Notes: generated from the letters alone by a model not told the origin. A stretch of DNA of 6,152 nt from Anaerolineae bacterium (GCA_030622805.1 JAUXFR010000096.1:1-6152); one strand, 5' to 3'. Positions 1-5,504 are shown, counted from the first letter of the stretch. Translations and numbers: made by a program.

Positions 1-102
1 ACTTGGATAAGCAATCACCCCAGCAATAACAATGATCAGTAGAAAAATACTAACCAATATCAACGCTGTAGTACGTTTTGCGGTGGGGTTTTTATCATCC
101 AT
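1..102 (-). CDS. N-terminus of an unidentified single-pass membrane protein (truncated by window edge)
   Basis: Reading the minus strand from an ATG at 102-100 gives 34 uninterrupted codons to the window edge. The peptide begins MDDKNPTAKRTT and then runs into a strongly hydrophobic stretch at about residues 13-32 (ALILVSIFLLIIVIAGVIAY). The short charged N-terminus with Lys/Arg before one hydrophobic helix is typical of an uncleaved signal anchor or a signal peptide, so the rest of the protein probably lies outside the membrane. A competing ATG at 98 in another frame stops after 12 codons. Upstream there is only a weak, rather distant Shine-Dalgarno (TAGGA at 116-120). The gene diverges from the sugar transferase, so a cell-envelope or polysaccharide role is possible, but nothing in these 34 residues identifies a family. 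Confidence 0.6.
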   Translation of the reverse strand, partial: MDDKNPTAKRTTALILVSIFLLIIVIAGVIAYPS

Positions 103-189
103 ATTAATCAGGATTTCCTACTTGAGCAACGCATCAGAGCTATTAAGTCTGCTGTTTATCCAGCACATACGCCATTATCATGATCAGGC

Positions 190-229
190 TTAACTAATCA
201 TCGTTAAACAATTGATGATTATATCATCA
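190..229. repeat. Overlapping inverted repeats in the divergent intergenic spacer
   Basis: TGATGAT (213-219) and ATCATCA (223-229) form a perfect 7-bp dyad with a 3-bp spacer. The left arm can also pair with AATCATC at 196-202, and TTAAC (190-194) mirrors GTTAA (203-207). ATCATGAT at 177-184 adds another related palindrome. The cluster lies between two divergent genes, which fits protein binding sites, but the region is AT-rich and short dyads arise by chance. Confidence 0.4.
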
Positions 230-244
230 GGACTGGGAGAAATT

Positions 245-260
245 CTTAGCATATGCTAAG
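245..260. promoter_or_regulatory. Perfect 16-bp palindrome, candidate operator
   Basis: CTTAGCATATGCTAAG is a perfect 8+8 palindrome with no spacer. It ends one base before a TATAAT hexamer (262-267), so it would fill the space where a -35/-10 spacer lies. A dimeric regulator bound there would directly block or remodel polymerase access to the sugar transferase promoter. I cannot assign the motif to a regulator family. Confidence 0.5.
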
Positions 261-261
261 G

Positions 262-267
262 TATAAT
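262..267 (+). promoter_or_regulatory. -10 box (TATAAT) for the sugar transferase
   Basis: This is a perfect TATAAT about 47-56 bases upstream of the likely GTG starts. No good -35 hexamer is found 16-20 bases upstream (GAAATT at 17 bp), and there is no TG extension. If used, the promoter probably depends on an activator or on the adjacent palindrome. Confidence 0.45.
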
Positions 268-313
268 TCGTGAAATTTCATCTGTTTAATTCCACGACAA
301 TGCTGGTGCTGGA

Positions 314-1507
314 GTGGGATGGGTGAATCGTGAGTCTTTGGGCAGTCAAACAAAACGTACTGATAATGGTGATCGTTTGATCAGGAGAGGTTTAGGTTTG
401 AAGGATTTTTTATACTGGGGCGTGAGCCTTATTTTGGTCCTGGCGATTTGGTTCTTTACCTTTCAGATCGCAAAAGGTGGGGGAGTTCGGGCAGCCGAAA
501 TTATTCTGATGGGTGTATTGTACGCTCTTTTTACCGTATTCTTGATCAAGGTTTTGCGGTACACCTCACTGCCGCGAGCCTGGTGCTTTCGACTGCCTTT
601 CCTGATCAGCGTCGGGATGGCCGGTTTTCAGTTTTTTTTGTTGGGGATTGTGTCCGGAAACGATCAATTCGCACCAATTTCGACACCCAGCTATGAAACG
701 CAGGTCGTTTTGGGTCTTGTGATCCTTTTATTTTTCAGCATAATGAGTTCCTTTGGAGGCGCATTGTTTGCCTCAAGCCTTGAAGATGGATTGTGGGAGG
801 ATAATGCCCCGCCGCCGGCAGATATCAAAACTGACGTATTTCAACGGCACCTGCAGGTGATTGGTGTCCCAGGAATTGGACCCAGGTCGAAACGCTGGTT
901 TGATATCATCCTGGCGGCTTTCGGGGTACTGATTTCTATGCCAGTATGGATGATGATTGTTTTTCTTATCTGGTTAGAAGACCCCGGTCCGCTCCTGTTT
1001 GTGAAAAACTCGGTCGGAAAGGGAGGGATAAATTTCCGCCAGTTTAAATTCAGAACGATGATCAGGGGGGCAGAAGAACGCACAGGGCCAGTTTTGTCTG
1101 AAGTTGGCGATGAACGTGTACTGGCAGTGGGACGTCTTCTGCGAAAAACGGCTTTGGACGAGCTGCCTCAATTGATCAATATCCTGACCAGGGAAATGAG
1201 TTTTGTTGGACCTCGCCCTCAAAGGACTGTCCTTGTGCTAGATTACCTGATCCACATGCCTGAATATGCTGAACGGCACCAGGTTCTGCCGGGATTATCC
1301 GGATTGGCACAAGTGGCTGGCGATTACTATCTCACGCCACGACAAAAATTACGCTTTGATCGTATTTATATCCAGCACATGAGTCTGGGTTTTGATCTAA
1401 AACTGCTTGTGTTGGCTTTCTTGATAACTTTCTGGTACCGATGGCAGAAAAATTGGGACGGGCGGCTTCCCAGGAAATTACTGCATCCAAATTTACCGGA
1501 AAAATGA
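314..1507 (+). CDS. Polyprenyl-phosphate sugar-1-phosphate transferase (bacterial sugar transferase family)
   Basis: Family members move a sugar phosphate from a nucleotide sugar to undecaprenyl phosphate in the inner membrane, the first step of making a repeat unit for capsule, exopolysaccharide or O-antigen. The N-terminal half has about four hydrophobic helices (residues 31-52, 60-80, 92-114, 130-153). The catalytic domain starts near residue 192 with KRWFDI and a re-entrant hydrophobic helix, followed by GPLLFV, KFRTM (245-249), the LDELPQL motif whose Asp282-Glu283 match the catalytic dyad known from PglC, VGPRP (298-302) and PGLSGLAQV (326-334). Lys-Asn replaces the usual Gln-x-Arg before VGK. 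At 397 residues it is shorter than WcaJ-like proteins and I see no CoA-binding-like central domain. Start is uncertain: GTG 314 has little ribosome site, GTG 323 has GGAG at 311-314 eight bases upstream, and TTG 398 has GGAGAGG seven bases upstream. Sugar specificity cannot be read. Confidence 0.93.
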   Translation: MGWVNRESLGSQTKRTDNGDRLIRRGLGLKDFLYWGVSLILVLAIWFFTFQIAKGGGVRAAEIILMGVLYALFTVFLIKVLRYTSLPRAWCFRLPFLISVGMAGFQFFLLGIVSGNDQFAPISTPSYETQVVLGLVILLFFSIMSSFGGALFASSLEDGLWEDNAPPPADIKTDVFQRHLQVIGVPGIGPRSKRWFDIILAAFGVLISMPVWMMIVFLIWLEDPGPLLFVKNSVGKGGINFRQFKFRTMIRGAEERTGPVLSEVGDERVLAVGRLLRKTALDELPQLINILTREMSFVGPRPQRTVLVLDYLIHMPEYAERHQVLPGLSGLAQVAGDYYLTPRQKLRFDRIYIQHMSLGFDLKLLVLAFLITFWYRWQKNWDGRLPRKLLHPNLPEK

Positions 1508-1525
1508 TTTCCGAACCTAAATCTG

Positions 1526-2878
1526 TCAACTGCTTTCTTTCGAGAACCTTTTCCAGGCGGCATACAATATAAGCGTGGTGACCAACGCATTTACCGCCTG
1601 ACCGGCGATCGTGCCGTAAACATCCCAGCGCAGGATCATCAAGACGCCAAAGGTAGCCATCACCAGTGTGGCTGCTGCGCTGGCGTAAAATATGGGTTGA
1701 CTCTTACGCGCTGCTTTCAGCACAATCTGCAGAGGCCAGTAAAGATATGTCAGCGCGTAAAACACAACCATCAAGAACACTCCCTGGGCGTAATCCAGGT
1801 ATGTATTTCCATAAAACAGCTCCAGGAGTTGGGTACGAAACACGATCGCAAGCAGCAGCAGCCCCGCAGTGGGTATGCCTGCAATGATATAGGTGCGACG
1901 TAACGTGCGGTTCAGTGCGGGCAGCCCCTGTTGGCGGTACATTCTGGCTGCGCGCGGTGTTATGTATGTGTCGAATGCGCGCAGGAGCGTGTGAATTGGT
2001 GCAACCAGATTCTGCAGAGCCCGGTAAGCTCCTGCCGCAGCAAAACTGATCAATCCGGCAGTAAGAACTGGGTAGAATTCGAATGACAGCCAGGTCAAAA
2101 CATTTCCCCCAGCGATCCAGCCTCCAAAGCGCCAATTCCGGAGGAAGGTCAGATGTATGTTGTAAAATTTTCTGCTCCAATAGCGCCTGGTTTGCCACAC
2201 ACCTGGCAGGATGGCGAAGAGGGCTCCCAAAGCGATTGCATACAAACCTGTGACCCCTGTTAACTGCCCATGGTATGCCCACCAGATCAAGATTCCGAGG
2301 CGAACGCCATTTGAAATGCTGGTGTTGATGGCGGCATCCAGTATCTTTCCGCGGGCGTACATCATACGCCTCAGGTATTCCTGAAGCTGCCACAAGAGGA
2401 TTGGTGCCCAGAGGGCAAAAAGCGCCGGTCCCGCAGTATCGTTACCAGTTTCTATCAGCAGCCATCCACCGAGCGCTGCGATGACGGACATCACCAGCGC
2501 CATTGATATCTGGATTATGCTGGTGCTGGTCGCGTAGCGCTTGAAGCGAGCTTCTGTCATTGGGGCGCCGTATGCGTTCATTGGTTGAACGATGATCCCA
2601 TCCTGAATCGCTCGGACCAAGCGCAGGATGATGAAGCCCACTGCATAAACGCCTAATTCTGTTGGGCTGACGCTGCGTGCCAGGATGATAGTTGCCAGGA
2701 AATTCGCTGCGCTGATGATCCCCTGGTCAAACGCGGCCAGATAGCCCCCTCGAGCCCCGCTTCCAGAGAAGAAATTAAATACCTCTCTCGCCTGGCGTGA
2801 AATTTTTCGACCTGACTTATTCACCCCGGATTTCTGATTGGACTTATTACTCTTCTCTGGTGGCGTCATGGCGTTCAA
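1526..2878 (-). CDS. Oligosaccharide flippase, MOP superfamily (Wzx-like)
   Basis: This is a 450-residue polytopic membrane protein with about 11-12 hydrophobic segments between residues 50 and 441. The first helix region reads FDQGIISAANFLATIILARSVSP followed by ELGVYAV, the pattern of polysaccharide flippases (LARxLxPxEfGxY). Such proteins move lipid-linked oligosaccharides from the cytoplasmic to the outer leaflet. The N-terminus carries about 44 polar residues rich in Ser, Lys and Arg, longer than usual for Wzx. The start may be TTG 2878 or, more likely, the in-frame ATG at 2869; neither has a good Shine-Dalgarno. The gene converges on the sugar transferase with 18 bases between stop codons and no visible terminator there, so antisense read-through between the two is likely. 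Functional partnership with the transferase is inferred from position and family. A Wzy-like polymerase is not in the window. Confidence 0.88.
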   Translation of the reverse strand: MNAMTPPEKSNKSNQKSGVNKSGRKISRQAREVFNFFSGSGARGGYLAAFDQGIISAANFLATIILARSVSPTELGVYAVGFIILRLVRAIQDGIIVQPMNAYGAPMTEARFKRYATSTSIIQISMALVMSVIAALGGWLLIETGNDTAGPALFALWAPILLWQLQEYLRRMMYARGKILDAAINTSISNGVRLGILIWWAYHGQLTGVTGLYAIALGALFAILPGVWQTRRYWSRKFYNIHLTFLRNWRFGGWIAGGNVLTWLSFEFYPVLTAGLISFAAAGAYRALQNLVAPIHTLLRAFDTYITPRAARMYRQQGLPALNRTLRRTYIIAGIPTAGLLLLAIVFRTQLLELFYGNTYLDYAQGVFLMVVFYALTYLYWPLQIVLKAARKSQPIFYASAAATLVMATFGVLMILRWDVYGTIAGQAVNALVTTLILYAAWKRFSKESS

Positions 2879-2916
2879 AGAGAATCAATTCTAACTCATT
2901 TATGTTAAATAGGGCA

Positions 2917-2922
2917 TATAAT
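2917..2922 (+). promoter_or_regulatory. Possible -10 box upstream of the ECF sigma gene
   Basis: A TATAAT lies about 87 bases before the sigma factor ATG, inside the divergent spacer. No convincing -35 hexamer is present at 16-18 bases (ACTCAT at 17). If both this and the minus-strand promoter work, the two would face each other and their transcripts would overlap. Confidence 0.25.
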
Positions 2923-2938
2923 AAATCTCTGGAATCAA

Positions 2939-2967
2939 ATAATAAACCCGAATATATCTTCAGCCAA
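2939..2967 (-). promoter_or_regulatory. Candidate sigma-70 promoter for the flippase
   Basis: On the minus strand TTGGCT (2967-2962) and TATTAT (2944-2939) are separated by exactly 17 bases, matching 4/6 and 5/6 of the consensus. Transcription would start near 2932, giving a leader of about 55-60 bases. The spacer is AT-rich, so chance matches are possible. Confidence 0.45.
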
Positions 2968-3008
2968 CCGTATCTAATCGATGCTGTTGGCGTCTTATTA
3001 ATGACAGA

Positions 3009-3551
3009 ATGAATTCTGAGCAAAAATTACTCATGCGCGCCAGGGAGCTTGACGAACAGGCGTTGGCAGAAATATATGACAGCTACAACGCGGAGTTATT
3101 TCGTTATGCCCTCCGTATGTTAGGCAACGAAGATCTTGCGGAAGAGTGCGTGGCTGAGACTTTCAGCAGATTACTGCATGTGTTGAATAAAGGTGGAGGA
3201 CCTACGCAGTACTTACGAGCTTATCTGTATCGTATTGCCCACAATTGGGTCACGGATCAATATCGGCGCTTGTCACAGGAAGAACGACTATCGCAGGAAG
3301 AGACCATAGACGATTCTGGTGATAATCCACCCCAGGCTGTGGCACAGGAAATGGCACGTCAGGAACTTCGCCTGGCTCTGCAGAAACTGACACCGGACCA
3401 GAGACAGGTCATCACATTGAAGTATCTGGAAGGTTGGAAAAACTATGAGATCGCTGGGGCTTTGAATAAGCCTGTGGGTGCGATCAAATCTCTGCAGCAT
3501 CGTGGGTTGAATACTTTACGTCGGAATTTTGGTTATGAGGTAGTGGAATAA
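3009..3551 (+). CDS. ECF (group 4) sigma-70 family RNA polymerase sigma factor
   Basis: The 180-residue protein has the two-domain ECF plan. Region 2 spans about residues 8-86, with ALAEIYDSYNAELFRYALRM, then GNEDLAEECVAETFSRLL (core-binding and -10 helices) and LRAYLYRIAHNWVTDQYRR. A polar linker (about 88-117) follows. Region 4 spans about 120-175, with LTPDQRQVITLKYLEG, the helix-turn-helix YEIAGALNKPVGAIKSLQHRGLNTLRR and its GAIKS recognition-helix start. Regions 1 and 3 are absent, as expected for ECF factors. It would redirect RNA polymerase to a stress or envelope regulon. The ATG at 3009 is kept because the preceding LLMRAREL resembles family N-termini; no clear Shine-Dalgarno precedes it. 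It is followed after 2 bases by the DUF5667-like membrane protein, so the two are almost certainly one operon. The stimulus cannot be inferred. Confidence 0.93.
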   Translation: MNSEQKLLMRARELDEQALAEIYDSYNAELFRYALRMLGNEDLAEECVAETFSRLLHVLNKGGGPTQYLRAYLYRIAHNWVTDQYRRLSQEERLSQEETIDDSGDNPPQAVAQEMARQELRLALQKLTPDQRQVITLKYLEGWKNYEIAGALNKPVGAIKSLQHRGLNTLRRNFGYEVVE

Positions 3552-3553
3552 AT

Positions 3554-4642
3554 ATGAAGAATGGAAAATATGAAGGGTTGGAACCGGATCTGAAAGCCCG
3601 TTTCGAACTGCTTGAAAAGGTGCCAGAACGAAGTCTGGAAAACACAATTGAGGGGAGGGCGTTGTTCCTGGCGCAAGCGCGCGCGCTTAGGACCGAAAAA
3701 TTGCCAGTCTCTCCCGTATCTGTAACGCTTCCTCTCCGTCTTAAAGGTTGGGTAGACAATTTTCAGAAAAAATTTCACAAACCCATATTCATTAGAAAGG
3801 AGCGATATTCTATGCTGGCTACATTGACAACTTTACTGGTTACACTTGGGATACTATTTGGGGGCGCTGGGGCGACTGTATATGCAGCGCAGGACAGTTT
3901 ACCCAATGAAGTGCTGTATGAGCTGAAAGTAATCTCGGAGGATCTACGCCTTAATCTGACCCGTGATCCGGATGAGCAGTTAAATCTTGTATTGGAGTAC
4001 ACAAATGAACGTATGCAGGAGATGGCGTCCCTGTGGAACGACGGTGAACCGATACCACCTCAAACCGCAACCCGCTATCAGGAGCAGTTAAACTATGCCC
4101 TGCAGCTTGCGACCCAATTTGACAATGATGACATGATCCAGGCAGCTCAGAAGATTCGATCGACACTCGAACAACAGGAGCGAGTGATGACGAAACTGAT
4201 GACGAATGCACCGGAAATGGTTGACCCGGTCCTGAACCAGATGCGTGAGCTGATCCGGGAACGCATCAGGATGGTAGATTTGGGGCTGGAAGAACCGCTG
4301 ACGCTGCGCCAGCAGCTGCAGCAGCACTTACGCGATCAGCAGGATGATCCTGAATTTCCTCCTGCTGGGAACGAAGTTCCTGGGAGTGGATCTGAATCAG
4401 GGTCGGGTCCGATGGATAACCCGCGCAATGAGTCTCCTGGCATGGGTCCGAAAGATACACCTGATGACGAGCAGAAACAGTATGGTGCGCCTGAAAACTC
4501 CGGCACACCCCAGAAGGATGATGGATGCCCGGATCCTGATGCTGATAGCGGCTCCGGAGAACCACAGTCACCTGCCAAACCACCCACTAAGGATGGTGAT
4601 GACTCTGGTGATCATAATGGGGAGAAGATGGGCAAACCTTAA
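3554..4642 (+). CDS. DUF5667-like single-pass membrane protein, putative anti-sigma partner
   Basis: The protein has 362 residues. Residues 1-86 are cytoplasmic-looking (LKARFELLEKVPERSLENTIEGRALFLAQARAL, then a basic stretch RLKGWVDNFQKKFHK). One hydrophobic helix at about 87-111 ends in VYAAQ. Residues 113-160 (DSLPNEVLYELKVISEDLRL, then NLVLEYTNERMQEM) match what I know of DUF5667 domains, which often sit in proteins encoded beside ECF sigma genes. Residues 165-262 look helical. Residues 263-362 are low complexity, rich in Pro, Gly, Ser, Asp and Glu. Immediate linkage to the sigma gene suggests it holds or releases that factor, but there is no zinc anti-sigma HxxxCxxC motif (the only Cys is 325), so the sigma-binding role is inference. 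ATG 3554 has GAGG/GTGGA upstream (3537-3547). A stronger internal start exists at ATG 3812. Confidence 0.8.
   Translation: MKNGKYEGLEPDLKARFELLEKVPERSLENTIEGRALFLAQARALRTEKLPVSPVSVTLPLRLKGWVDNFQKKFHKPIFIRKERYSMLATLTTLLVTLGILFGGAGATVYAAQDSLPNEVLYELKVISEDLRLNLTRDPDEQLNLVLEYTNERMQEMASLWNDGEPIPPQTATRYQEQLNYALQLATQFDNDDMIQAAQKIRSTLEQQERVMTKLMTNAPEMVDPVLNQMRELIRERIRMVDLGLEEPLTLRQQLQQHLRDQQDDPEFPPAGNEVPGSGSESGSGPMDNPRNESPGMGPKDTPDDEQKQYGAPENSGTPQKDDGCPDPDADSGSGEPQSPAKPPTKDGDDSGDHNGEKMGKP
3794..3814 (+). promoter_or_regulatory. Internal Shine-Dalgarno and start codon within the anti-sigma-like gene
   Basis: AGAAAGGAG at 3794-3802 is a nine-base match to the complement of the usual 16S rRNA 3' end. 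Nine bases later comes an in-frame ATG (3812, residue 87) located exactly at the beginning of the membrane helix. It is stronger than the site before the annotated start. The same bases encode the Arg-Lys-Glu before the helix, so protein needs alone may explain it. Confidence 0.45.
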
Positions 4643-4666
4643 TCATCAATCCATCGACAAAATATT

Positions 4667-4703
4667 AAAAATCCCGCATGCACTCGTGCTTACGGGATTT
4701 TTT
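4667..4703. terminator. Bidirectional intrinsic terminator between the sigma operon and ffs
   Basis: AAAAATCCCG (4667-4676) pairs perfectly with CGGGATTTTT (4693-4702) around a 16-base loop that itself contains GCAC/GTGC. On the plus strand the stem ends in a run of T after CGGGA; on the minus strand it ends in CGGGATTTTTAATATTTT. It lies 24 bases after the anti-sigma-like stop codon and 9 bases beyond the SRP RNA 3' end, so it can stop both converging transcripts. Confidence 0.85.
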
Positions 4704-4711
4704 CTATTAAT

Positions 4712-4818
4712 TGTCCAGGCAGGCACCCCGGCGGCACCCGGAAGTGCCCACTTACCGCTGCTTCCTCTCGGACCTGACGGAGTTCGCAGGTTTCCGCCGC
4801 GCCGGACCCACCCGGACA
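4712..4818 (-). ncRNA. ffs: Signal recognition particle RNA (small bacterial 4.5S type)
   Basis: On the minus strand, positions 4778-4757 carry the conserved SRP domain IV signature: GUCAGGUCC, a GAGA tetraloop (4769-4766) and GGAAGCAGC, closely matching the E. coli 4.5S loop, which has GGAA instead. This is the site bound by the Ffh M domain. The 5' and 3' ends pair: UGUCCGGGU (from 4818) with GCCUGGACA (to 4712, one G-U pair at each of two places), and CGGCGG pairs with CCGCCG further in, giving the long hairpin of the family. Length is about 107 bases, the short form without an Alu domain. A consensus promoter lies just upstream and a terminator just downstream. The exact ends are inferred from pairing, so they may be off by a few bases. 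The RNA works with Ffh and FtsY to target membrane proteins to the translocon. Confidence 0.93.
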
Positions 4819-4824
4819 GCAGGT

Positions 4825-4853
4825 AGCATACCAAAGGTGGTAGCACTTGTCAA
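4825..4853 (-). promoter_or_regulatory. Strong sigma-70 promoter of the SRP RNA gene
   Basis: On the minus strand a perfect TTGACA (4853-4848) is followed after exactly 17 bases by TATGCT (4830-4825, 4/6 of TATAAT). The expected start, 6-7 bases further, falls at about 4818, which is where the outer helix of the SRP RNA begins. A T-run (TTTTTTG) lies just upstream of the -35 box. Confidence 0.82.
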
Positions 4854-5019
4854 CAAAAAACTGCCACGTTGTGTCGCATTTCTTGATTGCGATTTCTTTC
4901 CGTCTTATTATGACGGAGGGATAATGTTATTACGTGAGTTAACTAAATAAGAACTAAATGATTCATTCCAGGGGAAATTTACTAATAAAACTTGGATTAG
5001 AAATTTATGAAAGACCTGT
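4854..5019. other. Intergenic stretch with no supported gene
   Basis: Between the ffs promoter and the next promoter I see only short dyads: TCCGTC/GACGGA (4899-4904 with 4912-4917, 7-base loop) and TCGCA/TGCGA (4874-4878 with 4888-4892). GGAGGG at 4915-4920 precedes an ATG at 4924 that opens only eight codons before TAA at 4948-4950. A leader peptide is possible but unsupported. Confidence 0.5.
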
Positions 5020-5025
5020 TATAAT
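4997..5025 (+). promoter_or_regulatory. Promoter of the small secreted protein gene
   Basis: A perfect TATAAT at 5020-5025 lies 17 bases after a weak -35, TTAGAA (4997-5002). The expected start is near 5032, about 40 bases before the gene. The dyad GTTAA-TCG-TTAAC (5028-5040) spans that start point and could be an operator. Confidence 0.55.
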
Positions 5026-5027
5026 AT

Positions 5028-5040
5028 GTTAATCGTTAAC
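5028..5040. repeat. Small inverted repeat at the transcription start
   Basis: GTTAA (5028-5032) and TTAAC (5036-5040) form a perfect 5-bp dyad with a 3-base centre (TCG), beginning two bases after the -10 box. The position suits repressor binding, but arms this short in AT-rich DNA are weak evidence. Confidence 0.35.
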
Positions 5041-5067
5041 TGGGATCGTTTTTAGTAAGAAGGGAGA

Positions 5068-5484
5068 ATGAATGTGAAGAACAGAAAGCGAATGATTTTT
5101 ATCCTAGTACTATTAGCCTTTGTGGTTATTCTGGCGGTCGTTGTACCAGTTTCGGCACAATGTGCTAAGAATAAACTTGTCCGTCTCACAATGGTCAATA
5201 AGTCGGACCAGCCTGCTTATATCCAATTGACCGGAGATGAATTTTATTATCTGACAGTTGGGAGTGAGGCGACGAAGACTTTTACAGTCAATAGAGAAGT
5301 ATACGACCGGATTACCTGGACCTGTGATGCACAATCCAGTGGAACGCTCGATATGTCAACTAACGTGAAGCTGATTCTCATGCCCTGCGACCAATGTGCG
5401 CCCAATCAGGGAGCACCGACCATGGAAAAGGTCAGCCTATTTGACTCACCGACCGGGATTTACTGGCACTACCAGGACGAGTAG
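5068..5484 (+). CDS. Small secreted protein with four cysteines, function unknown
   Basis: The 138-residue product starts with a clear signal peptide: basic NVKNRKRM, a hydrophobic core at about residues 9-27, and a likely signal peptidase I site after VSA (residue 30). The mature part, about 108 residues, is rich in Thr, Val, Tyr and short alternating hydrophobic runs (LVRLTMVNKSDQPAYIQL, FYYLTV, TKTFTV), suggesting a small beta-sandwich. Cys32, Cys86, Cys107 and Cys110 (the last two as CDQC) could form two disulfides. I recognise no named family; the style resembles small exported proteins I associate with Anaerolineae. Start: GGAG (5063-5066) is only one base from ATG 5068 but seven from the in-frame GTG at 5074, so GTG 5074 is the more likely initiator. 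It has its own promoter and terminator, so it is a single-gene unit outside the envelope operons. Confidence 0.8.
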   Translation: MNVKNRKRMIFILVLLAFVVILAVVVPVSAQCAKNKLVRLTMVNKSDQPAYIQLTGDEFYYLTVGSEATKTFTVNREVYDRITWTCDAQSSGTLDMSTNVKLILMPCDQCAPNQGAPTMEKVSLFDSPTGIYWHYQDE

Positions 5485-5487
5485 CTG

Positions 5488-5504
5488 GTTATCCGCTTGA
5501 TAAC
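5488..5504. repeat. Inverted repeat just after the secreted-protein stop codon
   Basis: GTTATC (5488-5493) and GATAAC (5499-5504) form a 6-bp hairpin with a 5-base loop, three bases after the TAG. It has no T-run, so it is not itself a terminator; it could stabilise the mRNA 3' end or be chance. Confidence 0.3.

Noticed and set aside
1704..2393. 229-codon minus-strand frame inside the flippase
   Set aside because: It is out of frame with the flippase on the same strand, and its product is rich in His, Arg and Cys without membrane helices. The flippase frame is clearly the coding one.
2931..2953. Possible ECF-type autoregulatory promoter (GGAAT ... CGAAT) before the sigma gene
   Set aside because: The spacing between the elements is about 13 bases instead of the usual 16-17, and GGAAT is only a partial match.
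2797..3012. 71-codon plus-strand frame overlapping the sigma factor start by ATGA
   Set aside because: It is mostly antisense to the flippase N-terminus, starts with GTG without a ribosome site, and its product shows no domain-like pattern. The 4-base overlap looks like translational coupling but is probably chance.
4344..4826. 160-codon plus-strand frame over the anti-sigma tail and ffs
   Set aside because: It crosses the terminator and the SRP RNA. The competing frame has a continuous low-complexity tail typical of such proteins.
4646..4846. 66-codon minus-strand frame over ffs
   Set aside because: It coincides with the SRP RNA and its terminator, which explain the sequence far better.
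4899..4917. TCCGTC/GACGGA hairpin as a terminator or riboswitch part
   Set aside because: It has only a 6-bp stem, no T-run and no surrounding conserved structure, and it is not downstream of any gene.
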